This document shows positions 1 to 8,439 of a DNA stretch of 64,000 bases, one piece after another. A program made the position numbers and the translations under genes. The first letter of the stretch is position 1; each line of letters opens with the position of its first letter. Source of the DNA: Streptosporangium amethystogenes (GTDB lineage Bacteria; Actinomycetota; Actinomycetes; Streptosporangiales; Streptosporangiaceae); the NCBI RefSeq assembly GCF_000721075.1, contig NZ_JOEQ01000030.1, positions 1 to 64,000 on the forward strand. The letters run 5' to 3'. The notes under the pieces are model-generated. The model did no database searches. It was not told the DNA's origin and saw nothing but the letters and a program-made list of their open reading frames with translations.

Positions 1-41
1 ATCCCCCGCTTCTGTCTGAGTACCTCATACCTCCAGGCTGC

Positions 42-106
42 CACCTGGGCAAACAGTGCGGACAAGCACCCCCGAGCAACCCGTGACGCCCAACTTTCTC
101 CGTCAG
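42..106. repeat. 65-bp inverted repeat, left copy
   Basis: The reverse complement of this stretch recurs at 3672-3736 with only three differences. The two copies face each other and enclose the membrane protein and broken RHS-phospholipase gene between them. Similarity stops abruptly at both ends of each copy. I recognise no transposase end or tRNA end in it. It could be the ends of a mobile cassette, or a duplicated fragment left by recombination. Confidence 0.85.
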
Positions 107-109
107 TTA

Positions 110-430
110 TCAACCGCCGATCACGCCTCGCAGCCAACGGACAGCGAAGTATAACAATACCGCCTGCAACAGACCCGCTAAGACCATTAAAACTAAAAGT
201 ATCTTATCGCCGTCCGCGAGCACCCAATCGAGCATCGGCCCCGGCCTGAGGGATAGTCGGAACCTCTCAAACAGCCAAGCAAACAAAAAGCTAGTCGGCG
301 CCGAAACAAATAGAATGAGAACATACTCCACCCCTCCACCTTTTCCTATGTGAGGCAGAGCCAGGGCCGCCGAAGCAAGGACTGCGACAGCATAGACGCC
401 CGCAATTATACCTTCAAGCTGGATTCGCAT
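110..430 (-). CDS. small three-helix membrane protein, candidate immunity protein
   Basis: The 106-residue product has three hydrophobic segments at about residues 8-28, 35-55 and 76-100, and almost no soluble domain, so it should sit in the cytoplasmic membrane. A GAGGAG ribosome site lies just before the ATG, which supports a real gene. It is the gene directly downstream of the phospholipase-tipped RHS gene on the same strand, the usual place for an immunity gene in polymorphic toxin loci. The central APTS motif and overall layout recall the small SCO4225-type membrane proteins of actinobacteria; I am not certain of that. The immunity role is inferred from position and topology. Confidence 0.6.
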   Translation of the reverse strand: MRIQLEGIIAGVYAVAVLASAALALPHIGKGGGVEYVLILFVSAPTSFLFAWLFERFRLSLRPGPMLDWVLADGDKILLVLMVLAGLLQAVLLYFAVRWLRGVIGG

Positions 431-468
431 GGCTGACTCCTCTTATTCTCCAGGTCGAATGGAAGCAG

Positions 469-512
469 CGAAGCGCCTCCCCTGTCTTTATCTGGACAAG
501 GGAGGCACTTCG
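469..512 (-). terminator. hairpin between RHS toxin tip and membrane protein gene
   Basis: Arms at 469-486 and 495-512 pair through most of their length around an 8-base loop, with a few mismatches. The hairpin lies in the 110-base gap after the toxin stop codon and before the small membrane protein. It has no long U-run, so it may be an actinobacterial-style terminator or an attenuator that separates expression of the two genes. Confidence 0.55.
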
Positions 513-540
513 CCATCAGGATCTCATAAGGCGACCCTGC

Positions 541-1443
541 TCAGTACTCATTCCTGTACTTCATGCTAGTGCCGCCGCCGCCCCTGACTGCCTGATAGTA
601 GCCCCAGGCCCATGAGTTGCAGCTTGGCCGCCTCCACAAGGCATAGGCTGGACAGGTGAAGTCCCGCATGAGCGAGTAGAATACCGCATCAACGCTCGCC
701 TTTTTGGACTTGTCCCACGCGAGGGTCTTCAGATAGAAGATCCCGTATCCGTAGTCGTGGGAATCGCAAGGGACCGTGAAGTCGTTCCAGAAAGGCTTGT
801 TCGCCGGTGCCGTGCAGTGGTCGTAGGTGACTCCGGCGATCTTCCGGCCTGTTTTCGTTGTCTTCCACCGAGGCGAGTACTTTGTCGTTTGGCCGTATCC
901 CATGGGGACCGGGCCGGCCCAGCACTTCGCGGGTGAACCGGTCATGTACTGGTTTGCGTAATGGCAGTTACCGGGCGGCGCCGGAGGGAAGGCCAACGCA
1001 TTGAATACTGTCGGTATTGTGGGGGGTGTTACTTGGGTGGCTTGGGCGAGCTTGCCAAGAGCCTCATAGGTAAGGGTCCACGTGCCTTCGTCCGGGGTGG
1101 TCAGCTGGACGATGTTGCCTGCCGCATCGTAGGTGTAGGCACTGGTCTCGATCGGGCCACCATCGATCTGGCGTAGATTCTTAACCTCTCGCAGGCGGTG
1201 GGAGCCGTCATAGAGGTAACTGACGATGGTGGCAGGGCCGACGGCACCGGCGGCATCGTAACTGATCTCCTTGAGCTGCCCGGACACGTCCCCGAATTGT
1301 GCGGAGGTGGCGGTGGTGCTCTGGGCGTATTGGAAGGTTACAGCTGAACAGCCGACTCCCCCAGGGGTGGAGCATGTGTCTTGAGGCGTGCTTGGGGCGG
1401 CGACCCGGCTCACCCTGCCCTGGGCGTCGTAGTCGATGATCAT
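541..1443 (-). pseudogene. RHS/YD-repeat protein, C-terminal half with phospholipase A2-like toxin domain
   Basis: The first part carries YD-type repeat sequence (for example IDYDAQGRVSRVAAP and YTYDAAGNIVQLTTPDEG). The last ~140 residues are a cysteine-rich domain with the motif VPCDSHDYGY preceded by DHCTAPANKPFWNDF. This matches the catalytic His-Asp and calcium-loop pattern of prokaryotic secreted phospholipase A2, as in the Streptomyces violaceoruber enzyme. Such fusions are polymorphic toxins whose tip would attack membrane lipids of neighbouring cells. The reading frame joins the N-terminal half (1526-3387) only through a frameshift and a TGA at 1486-1488, so the complete toxin is probably not made. 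The tip domain itself looks undamaged. A candidate immunity gene follows at 110-430. Confidence 0.75.
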
Positions 1444-1464
1444 CGTCCCGATGTCACTCTTGCC

Positions 1465-1562
1465 TAGTGCTGTGACCGGGAAGGTTCACCGGGTTGCCGC
1501 TCGCGGTGACCAGGTCACCGCGTGATCACCCAACCCGGTGAACGTATGTGGTCACAGCACTA
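1465..1562. repeat. 98-bp nested imperfect palindrome at the RHS gene break
   Basis: Three sets of perfect arms nest around one centre base at 1512: 13 bp (1465-1477 with 1550-1562), 13 bp (1484-1496 with 1531-1543) and 10 bp (1502-1511 with 1513-1522). The palindrome covers exactly the place where the RHS frame is lost, with one frame ending at 1526 and the stop at 1486-1488. This suggests an inverted duplication or fold-back event caused the break, or that a cruciform drove it. Confidence 0.8.
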
Positions 1563-3387
1563 TTCACCACGGTGCTGCCGTCTTCGGCGACGAAGGTGTT
1601 GGGGGCGCTCGCACTGGCGGGGAACCGCGTGGATTCGGTACCGATAGTACGGTTGACCTGAATATAGCCGTTAGCGCTGTAGTCTAGGAGTCGGTCACCC
1701 AGCATCCCGCCTAGCGGTTCCAGTCGCCAGTTGGGCCCCAGGACCGCCTCATTCGGCTGAGTGATATCGATTCGCTGTCCCGCACTATGACTACGAACCG
1801 TGAGCAGTCCATCCTCGACTACGTCGGTACCGCTGGTGATCCAAACACCGGTGTTGGTGTCCACGCGGCCCGGCAGAACTTGGCTGGGAGCAGGTTCCGC
1901 AGGGTCCTCGCCCTCCCCGGGCGTGAACGGAATGTCAGAGGTGACGGTGAGGGTCGGTGGAGCGAGTCCGTCGGTGTTCTCGGAGGAGGCGAAGACCCGG
2001 TAGTTCGCCTGGGCGGTCTCGGTAGGAGACTGCAAGACCAGACCATAGTTCCCAGTGCCACCAGCCGCCCACTTGGCGACGATACCCGTAACGTTCCAGG
2101 TCATTTTTCCGCTGCCGCAGCTTCCCAGCTGCGATCCCTCAGTGCTAAGGGCCGCGTCGTCGGTCGTGTTGGACGGCTGCGGAGCCCAAGTCTGGGTGTT
2201 GGGATCCCAAGAGCTGGTGACGCGGCGGACCTGGATACCGGATCCGACGTTGGTTCCGCAAGAAGGCGCGTCGATGTTGGTGAGAGAGAGGGTGGCAGAG
2301 GTGGGCGCCTGCAGGCCGCGGGTGTCGAACTTCAGATACACACGGGCTTTCTCGCCATCGGCCTCGGTGCCAGCCTTGAGGTACTCGCCACTGACGTTGT
2401 TGCCGTCGAAAACGTTATTGACGTCGGTGTCGCTGTTGAGGGGCAGCATCACCGTCGGGTCGATGGTGACGGGATAGGTAGTCGCCGGGTCGTTGAGAAA
2501 TCCTGCGTCAGGCTTGAGTACGAGTGTCTTCCCGTCTGCGGTGTCTTCCACCGTAGAGGAGATAATTCCCGCCCCCTTCTTCTTCCCTGACTTCAGGCCG
2601 GCGTCCCACTTGGCAGGCTTGGACGCGTCCCACATTGCGGGCTTGGACGAGGTAGCCCACAGCTTCTTGTCTCCGTCGCTGATCTGCAGCCGTCCCTCAG
2701 CATTGTGAAGCCTCATGCCTTTGGCGGTGACGGGGATCTTCAGCTCGATCAGCTCGGTAGGACGTGAGCGTAGCACCAGGTCGAATCGCAACCCTGCCGG
2801 CAGGGCGGTCACCACCAGGTCTCCATTGGCCCCAGCCACGCCGCGGTAAGTGGCTTTGTTACCCTCGACCTTTGGTTTGGGGAGCTGGGTTGGCCAGTGC
2901 ATGGCCAGCGCCTTGCCCTCTTCGCGATTCATCGTGGCGAACGGGCCTTGACCTCCTGCGGAGAACTGAACGTCGGCCTTGGCGACCTTGGGCCGCAGGA
3001 CCCCACCGGTTTCCACGAGGCTGGTGTCGATGTCCCGCCACGTGCCGTCGGGCTGTCCGACTCGGACCGGTCCCGTGGCGACCTCTGTGACGTATTTTCC
3101 TTCCGGAGTAACTACGGTAGTCGAGGTCTCCGTGGTCCTAAAAGGTAGAACGACTGGCTTGCCGGTCCTTCTGGCGTCGGCAACCGCTGCGAACAGTTCT
3201 GTTCTGGGTTGATGCCCTGGATTCACTAAAGAATTCTCGGCTGTTGCTTTCGGAGTGGATTCTGCGCTGGCTGGTTGCGCATCACCCAAAGTGATGATGC
3301 CAGTAAACCCGGCACCATCACCATCGCAATGGCGGCGGTTCCGCCACCGTTTCGACTTCCCGAGCCTAATTTTTGGCTCAAGCGCAC
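1526..3387 (-). pseudogene. RHS-type secreted protein, N-terminal half (DNRLRE domain)
   Basis: This is the N-terminal part of a large secreted RHS-family protein. The middle holds a DNRLRE-type beta domain (…VYLKFDTRGL…SATLSLTN…) and then the linker that normally leads into YD repeats (WRLEPLGGMLGDRLLDYSANG). The most plausible start is the GTG at 3387, preceded by a purine-rich site. It gives a basic N-terminus and the hydrophobic signal core TAAIAMVMVPGLLASSL. That signal lies one frame away from the rest of the protein (GDAQPASAES onward), so the gene is broken near 3290 as well as near 1526. An open frame runs back to 3451 but gives no credible signal peptide. The protein would have been exported with the phospholipase tip encoded at 541-1443. 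Confidence 0.7.
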
Positions 3388-3814
3388 CTCTCTCTCTTAT
3401 GCGAATACGACAAGAAAGTAATATATGGGTCACATAGATATGTAAAGTCACGGAAGGTGCAGATTTAGATCCAGCGAGTGATGCGGGTGGCCAATTCTGC
3501 AGTTAAGGGTTCTCCAATTCGGTCATATTTGCAGCTCGCGACGACACGCCTTACTAAAAGTGTCCAAATCTATCGATATCCCACATCCGGCGGTCGTGAT
3601 CTAATCGAGACCATGATCGCGCCGAGCAGCGTTTTTGATTGAGTGCAATGCGGGTGCGATCGATCTCCGCACTGACGGAGAAAGTTGGGCGTCACGGGCT
3701 GCTCGGGGGTGCTTGTCTACACTGTTTGCCCAGGTGCCAAGCGACACGAGAGTGTCAGTAGATGCGTCATGAGAGTGTCAGTGAGTGGGGGTTCGGCTCG
3801 TCGTGCTCTGGGAG
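3388..3814. other. non-coding gap, AT-richer
   Basis: No credible gene is visible. The stretch is visibly richer in A and T than the surrounding chromosome and contains the right copy of the 65-bp inverted repeat. It separates the RHS gene remnant from the ArsR-type remnant and probably marks an edge of inserted DNA. Confidence 0.5.
3672..3736. repeat. 65-bp inverted repeat, right copy
   Basis: This is the partner of 42-106 in opposite orientation, with three differences over the matched length. In one frame it reads as a short open stretch beginning LTEKVGRHGLLGGAC, but no family is recognisable and both copies are too short to judge. It lies outside the 5' end of the RHS pseudogene. Confidence 0.85.
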
Positions 3815-4675
3815 CTGGCATTTCCTGCGCAGAACTTCGTGATCATGGGGAGGGCGAGCTCGGACGCAGAAAAGTCACGCAGACCAGGCCGGCAACTCCG
3901 GCTGTCACGATGGCGATTGCGGGGGCATACCGGACTTCCTTTTCCAGCCGGACACCAGTGACTTTTCCATGGGTGTGGAGCTGGCCAGGCAGACTCCCGC
4001 AGAGCAGCTCGCAGACGATCTGGGCCAGCTGCCGCTGTCGGCCGTGGGCGGATCATGGAGGCGCGAGCTGGCCTGCGGCAAGGCGGTTGCGTGGCAGACC
4101 CTCATCGACGACCTGTACGGCTACTTCTCCTCCTCACTGGCACCCTGGTGGCCACTGGTACGCGACACGGTCGCCGTGGACCGGGGCCTGCGCGCCGAGA
4201 CACTGCTGCGCGGCGGGACCAACGCCCTGCTCGCGACGCTGGGCGATCGCTTTCGCTGGGAGCCGCCGGTTCTGCATATCCAGACCCACGTTGAATACGA
4301 TGTTCAGCTGTGTGGGCGCGGGCTACTGCTCATCCCGTCGTACTTCGCCTCCGGCCCCCTGCTGGCCTACCGGCCCCGCCACTCCACCGTGCTGGTGTAC
4401 CCCATGTATGCCGGAGATCGGCCGACCACCGCGACGGACGCGCTGGGTCCCCTGCTCGGCCGTACCCGGGCGGCCGTCCTGGCCACGCTGCGACACCCGG
4501 CCACAACCAGCGAGCTGGCCGACCAGCTCGCCATCTCCCGCGCGTCCGCCAGTGAGCACAGCACCGTGCTGCGTAACGCCGGACTGATCTCGACCTCTCG
4601 GATGGGCAGCGCGGTCCTCCACGCGTTGACCCCCTGGGGTTGTCCCTGCTGACCGGTGACTCCGCCATTGGCTGA
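3815..4675 (+). pseudogene. ArsR-family winged-helix regulator, degraded
   Basis: The longest frame (3969-4652, 227 residues) is the C-terminal two thirds of an ArsR-type regulator of the DUF5937 class. Its winged-helix motif near the end reads TSELADQLAISRASASEHST followed by VLRNAGLI. The frame has no ribosome site at its ATG. Family-like sequence continues upstream, first in frame (IPDFLFQPDT) and then in another frame (RRPGRQLRLSRW). At the 3' end, one extra C in the run at 4630-4634 would restore the expected tail LGLSLLTGDSAIG, ending at 4675. Two or more frameshifts make it a pseudogene, though homopolymer sequencing error could explain the last one. Confidence 0.6.
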
Positions 4676-4808
4676 ACGGTTGCCACCGCGCGGCCCTCAG
4701 CACCACACCCGCCTCCGCCAGGAGCCGATATACGAACCCGTACGAGCGGCCCGTCGAAACCGACAACGACCGAACCGGCTCGCCCGCAGCGAAGCCCGTC
4801 TGGACCAA
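4676..4808 (-). pseudogene. remnant of a small helix-turn-helix protein
   Basis: The minus strand encodes AAGEPVRSLSVSTGRSYGFV followed by YRLLAEAGVVLR. This is the helix-turn-helix of a family of 60-80 residue DNA-binding proteins common in actinobacteria. The usual N-terminal helix and the basic C-terminal tail are missing or out of frame, and the frame then runs on antisense through the ArsR remnant. I read it as a gene fragment in the same decayed block. Confidence 0.4.
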
Positions 4809-4933
4809 TCCCGAAGGGCGGGTACAGACAGCTGAGCTCTATGGCTCGCTCACGGAGGCCGACAGAGCGCGGGGGCGCTACATCGACCCGCACGAACATC
4901 GGCGCTTGACCTGTCAGGACACTCAGGCGCCCC

Positions 4934-4986
4934 GTGAAAGGCCGTCGACCGTCCCTCCACCAAGGGCACGCTCGACGGCCTTTCAC
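4934..4986. repeat. 15-bp perfect inverted repeat, terminator-like
   Basis: Perfect 15-bp arms at 4934-4948 and 4972-4986 flank a 23-base loop. There is no U-run. Apart from the HTH remnant and this hairpin, I see nothing coding between 4676 and the lipoprotein start at 5234. Confidence 0.5.
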
Positions 4987-5233
4987 ATGTGCTCTCCCTC
5001 TGACCGGCGCGAGACACCACCGCTGAGCTCAGACGAGCGATGTCGTGCGCCGCGGACGGCCCCCTCCAGGCCGGCATCTCCTATTGATCATCAGTAAGGA
5101 AGGCCGCGTATTCCACAGTCCCCACGATCAAGGACGGCACCCCTCCCGCGGTTAGATCGCCGGCGAACGGGACAGAGGGGGTGGGGCCGGGCGGCAACGG
5201 GCCCGGCCGGAGATCACTACCTGGAGGTTGTGC

Positions 5234-5401
5234 ATGCTTGCTCAGACCACGCGGAAGGCGGCGCTGGCCGCGGCGGCGATGGTGGCGCTCGTCGGCCTGG
5301 TCGGCGGTTGCGGGGGCGACGGTGACGACGACAGGGACGACGGCCCGGACGTGGTCAACACGACCGGACCCGGTGTGGACGACGACGGGGACGGCAACTG
5401 A
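5234..5401 (+). CDS. tiny Asp-rich lipoprotein
   Basis: A 55-residue frame follows a GGAGG ribosome site. It has a signal sequence (TTRKAALAAAAMVALVGLVG) ending in the lipobox LVGGC, so the mature chain begins at Cys and is lipid-anchored outside the membrane. The mature part is about 30 residues and is strongly acidic (GDGDDDRDDGPD and VDDDGDGN), with the DxDxD-type spacing seen in calcium-binding loops. I recognise no family. The gene stands alone, and a strong hairpin follows it. Calcium binding is only a suggestion. Confidence 0.65.
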   Translation: MLAQTTRKAALAAAAMVALVGLVGGCGGDGDDDRDDGPDVVNTTGPGVDDDGDGN

Positions 5402-5438
5402 CCACCACGGAGGCGGCGAACGGCGTCGCCCGCCTCAT

Positions 5439-5469
5439 CGCGACCCGCGTGCCCGGCACGCGGGTCGCG
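5439..5469. terminator. strong hairpin between convergent genes
   Basis: Two perfect 15-bp GC-rich arms (5439-5453 and 5455-5469) surround a single base. The hairpin lies between the small lipoprotein and the convergent asparaginase gene, so it can serve as a bidirectional terminator. Confidence 0.75.
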
Positions 5470-5552
5470 GCATGCCGGACGCTCCCCAGGCGCTCTCCGA
5501 AGTTCGCCGCTGAACGGTGAGCGGACCACCGAGCCGGACGACCTGCCCGGAC

Positions 5553-6548
5553 CTACTCGGCGGCGTTCTCGAAGGCGGCCGTGATGCCGGCGCGGTCGGT
5601 ACCGGCGGCGAGGAGGAGGGTGAGCAGGAGCCTGGACTTGAGGCCGTCCAGGGCGACGGCGGGGATGAGGCCGCGCTCCAGGAGCCGCAGCTCCGATCCC
5701 CCGAAGTCGCAGGTCGAGGTGTGCACTTCGCCGACACCCGTGCGCGACGCGAACACGGTGGGCATCCGCGCGGCGAGCGCCCCGAGCGCGTCGAGCGCAC
5801 GGCGCGAGGTGTGGCCCGCCCCGTACACCTCGATCACGGCTCCGGCGTAGTCCTTTGCCGAGATGAGTTCGAGGAGCCGGGGCGAGTCGTCCAGGCTCAG
5901 CTTGACGAGCGCGACGTCGGGCGACGAGGCGGCGTCCGGCCGGGTCACCCGCGGCGAGCGCGAGCGCGGGACCAGCGGTATCCGCACCCGCTCCTCTGCC
6001 ACCCATCCGAGGCGTCCGATCCCGGGTGACTCGAACGTCGCAGGTGAGGTGGCGTGCCCCTTGCGTACGAAGCGCGCCGCGTGGATCTCGTCGTTCATCA
6101 CGACGAGCGTGCCGACGCCGTGGGCGAGCGGGCTGGCCGCGACGCGCACGGCCGCGAGCAGGTTGGCCGGGCCGTCCGCGCCGGGGAGCCCCGCGTTCCG
6201 CATCGCGCCGGTCACGACGACGGGCAGGTCCGCCGCGACGAGCCGGTCGAGCAGGAACGCGGTCTCCTCAAGGGTGTCGGTGCCCTGGGTGACGACCACG
6301 CCGTCGATGCCGGTCGCCGCGAGTTCGTCGATCCGCTCCGCGAGTGCCGTCACATCGGCGAGGCCGAGTTCGGCCGATCCGAGCCGCCGGAACGACTCCG
6401 GGCGTACCTCGGCCACGCCCGCCACCGCCGGGATGGAGCGCACGATCTGGTCGGCGTCGAGATCCATGGTCGCGTTGCGGCCCGAGGCGTCGGGAACGGC
6501 GGCGATGGTGCCGCCGAGGGCGAGGACGGAGATGGTCGTAAGCGGCAT
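5553..6548 (-). CDS. L-asparaginase-type amidohydrolase
   Basis: The 331-residue product is a type I/II asparaginase-fold enzyme. It has the N-terminal nucleophile motif ALGGTIA (Thr14), the second catalytic motif TQGTDTLEET, and the downstream lysine region RFVRKGHATSPATFESP. Length is normal for the family. It has no signal peptide, so it should act in the cytoplasm, releasing ammonia from asparagine or a similar terminal amide. The start at 6548 gives the canonical N-terminus; a longer open frame upstream adds only unrelated sequence. It is the last gene of a seven-gene minus-strand unit with an ABC importer and two other hydrolases. Its real substrate may therefore be a half-amide produced by the neighbouring NodB-fold enzyme. 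Confidence 0.85.
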   Translation of the reverse strand: MPLTTISVLALGGTIAAVPDASGRNATMDLDADQIVRSIPAVAGVAEVRPESFRRLGSAELGLADVTALAERIDELAATGIDGVVVTQGTDTLEETAFLLDRLVAADLPVVVTGAMRNAGLPGADGPANLLAAVRVAASPLAHGVGTLVVMNDEIHAARFVRKGHATSPATFESPGIGRLGWVAEERVRIPLVPRSRSPRVTRPDAASSPDVALVKLSLDDSPRLLELISAKDYAGAVIEVYGAGHTSRRALDALGALAARMPTVFASRTGVGEVHTSTCDFGGSELRLLERGLIPAVALDGLKSRLLLTLLLAAGTDRAGITAAFENAAE

Positions 6549-6621
6549 GTGGTGGTTCCTTGTCGGGTGGCGGGCGAGCCGGGAGCGGGGCGTGCGGGGG
6601 ATGCCGCACGCCCCGACCCGG

Positions 6622-7533
6622 TCAGGCGATGCCACGGTCGAACGGGTACTTGCTGTCGGTCTCGAACGGGAAGCGCACCCGGAAGTCGCGCTGGATGTTG
6701 TGGCAGGTGTCGAAGCTCACGCCCGGCTTGCCCGCCATGTGCTCGATGAGACGCTCCAGCATGAGCAGCACCTGCGGGCGGCCGGACACGTCGGGGTGCA
6801 GGCAGATCGGGAAGGTGGCGTACTCGTACTCGCGGTAGACCCAGTCGAACTGGTCGCGCCAGAGTTCCTCGATCTGGCGGGGGTTGGCGAAGCCGTAGCT
6901 GTTGGGGCTCGACTTGACGAACATCATCGGGGGCAGGTCGTCGAGGTACCAGTTGAAGGCGAGGCTGACGATGTCGATCTCGGTGCCGCGCTTGACGGGC
7001 TTCATCCACTCCTCGGCTTTCTTGGCGTAGTCGATGACCGTCCATTCGTCACCGGTGCGCGCGTAGAAGGGCTGGAAGTCGTGCAGCACCTGGGTGCGGT
7101 CGTACTCGAAGCCGTTCTTCAGCAGCAGGTCGGTGGTGGCCCGTGACATCTCACCCCAGGGCGCGATGTAGCCGCTCGGGCGCTTCCCCGCGTGCTTCTC
7201 GATGAGTTCGATCGACTTGTTGATGACAGCCTCTTCCTGCTCGGGCGTCATGTCTCGCGGGTTCTCGTGCGAGTAGCCGTGTGCGCCGATCTCGTGGCCG
7301 GACTCGACGACGAGATCCGTCTGCTTGGGGAACGTCTCGATCGAGTGGCCGGGCATGAAGAAGGTGGACTTGATCGAGTACCTGTCGAACAGCTTGACGA
7401 GTCGCGGCAGACCCACCTCACCGGCCCAGAGCCCGCGCTGGATGTCCTGCAGTGAGTCCTCACCGCCGTACGAGCCGAGCCAGCCGGCTACCGCGTCGAC
7501 GTCCACGCCGAAGGTGACCTTGATGTCCTTCAT
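6622..7533 (-). CDS. polysaccharide-deacetylase-fold hydrolase, PuuE/cyclic-imidase-like
   Basis: The 303-residue protein has the NodB fold signature: an acidic motif GVDVDA (Asp11, Asp13) and the histidine motif GAHGYSHENP. It has no signal peptide and no carbohydrate-binding domain, unlike extracellular chitin or xylan deacetylases. Its size and the HGYSH form of the motif fit the cytoplasmic branch that includes the allantoinase PuuE and cyclic imide hydrolases, which open cyclic amides. It lies between the alpha/beta hydrolase (35-base gap) and the asparaginase. A ring-opening step followed by amide hydrolysis would make chemical sense. The substrate is not known. Confidence 0.75.
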   Translation of the reverse strand: MKDIKVTFGVDVDAVAGWLGSYGGEDSLQDIQRGLWAGEVGLPRLVKLFDRYSIKSTFFMPGHSIETFPKQTDLVVESGHEIGAHGYSHENPRDMTPEQEEAVINKSIELIEKHAGKRPSGYIAPWGEMSRATTDLLLKNGFEYDRTQVLHDFQPFYARTGDEWTVIDYAKKAEEWMKPVKRGTEIDIVSLAFNWYLDDLPPMMFVKSSPNSYGFANPRQIEELWRDQFDWVYREYEYATFPICLHPDVSGRPQVLLMLERLIEHMAGKPGVSFDTCHNIQRDFRVRFPFETDSKYPFDRGIA

Positions 7534-7567
7534 GGGATTCTCCTTTGCTGCGTGCCGGGTTCCGCGG

Positions 7568-8404
7568 TCACCGGTCGAGTTCGGCCAGGAAACCGTTCAC
7601 CTCGGCGGCGACGACCTCTGGAAGTTCGATGTGGATGTAGTGCTTGACCTCGGGAACGACGACAAGCCGTGATCCGCGGATCCGCCGGTGCAATGCCTCC
7701 GACATGGCGGGTGTCGACCCCTCGTCGAACTCGCCGGTCACGATGAGCGTCGGGCAGGTGATCGCTTCGACGACGTCGATCGGATCGTTCTCGACGAGCA
7801 CAGCGTAGGCCGACGCGTACGGTGCGTGCGCGACCGCGGCGACGATGTCGATCTCGCTTTGCACCAGCGCCGGCTGTGCCGCGATGAAGCCCGGGGTGAA
7901 CCAGCGCGCTGCGCTGGCCTTGGAGGTCTCCGAAGGCGGTACGGACGCGATGACCTCGCGCCTCGCCTCGGCTCGGGCGCGCTGCTCGGGGGTCCGGTCG
8001 GCGATCGAGTTGAGCAGCACGAGCGACAGCACCCGGTCCGGCGCGGTGAGCGCGAGCTGCTCGGCGAACAGCGCCCCGATCGAGAAGCCGAGCACGTGGA
8101 CGTGTCCGATACCGAGCTCGTCGAGCAGGCGCAGGGCGTCCGCGGTGAAGTCGGCGATGTCGTACGGTGGATCGGATGTCTCCGACGCCCCGTGCCCGCG
8201 GTAGTCGGGGGCGATGACGCGTCGGCCGTCGAGGAGCGGGGTCAGGCGCTGCCAGGTGTCCGACGAGCTGCCCACGCCGTGCAGGAGCAGCAGGGGCGAC
8301 GCGTCGTCCGCGCCGTCCGTTGCCGGGATGTCCAGGTAGCTGATGCGGGGAAGCGAGCCGGACACGCGTCGCGTGGCGGGTCGGGCGGAGGTGGTGTCAG
8401 TCAC
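7568..8404 (-). CDS. alpha/beta hydrolase
   Basis: The 278-residue product has a classic alpha/beta hydrolase fold. It shows the oxyanion motif LLLLHGVGSS, the nucleophile elbow GFSIG, an acid residue in VTGEFDEGS, and the catalytic histidine region PEVKHYIHIE. It resembles small-molecule hydrolases such as RutD or PcaD more than lipases. It is encoded in the minus-strand unit directly after the second permease gene (35-base gap), so it probably acts on the imported compound or an intermediate of it. Confidence 0.85.
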   Translation of the reverse strand: MTDTTSARPATRRVSGSLPRISYLDIPATDGADDASPLLLLHGVGSSSDTWQRLTPLLDGRRVIAPDYRGHGASETSDPPYDIADFTADALRLLDELGIGHVHVLGFSIGALFAEQLALTAPDRVLSLVLLNSIADRTPEQRARAEARREVIASVPPSETSKASAARWFTPGFIAAQPALVQSEIDIVAAVAHAPYASAYAVLVENDPIDVVEAITCPTLIVTGEFDEGSTPAMSEALHRRIRGSRLVVVPEVKHYIHIELPEVVAAEVNGFLAELDR

Positions 8405-8439
8405 GTTTCTTGCTTTCAGGAATCGGAGGAGGCGGTCGT

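Noticed and set aside
4934..4986. possible CRISPR repeat or IS end
   Set aside because: Only one pair of inverted arms, with no repeated spacer-repeat pattern and no transposase nearby.
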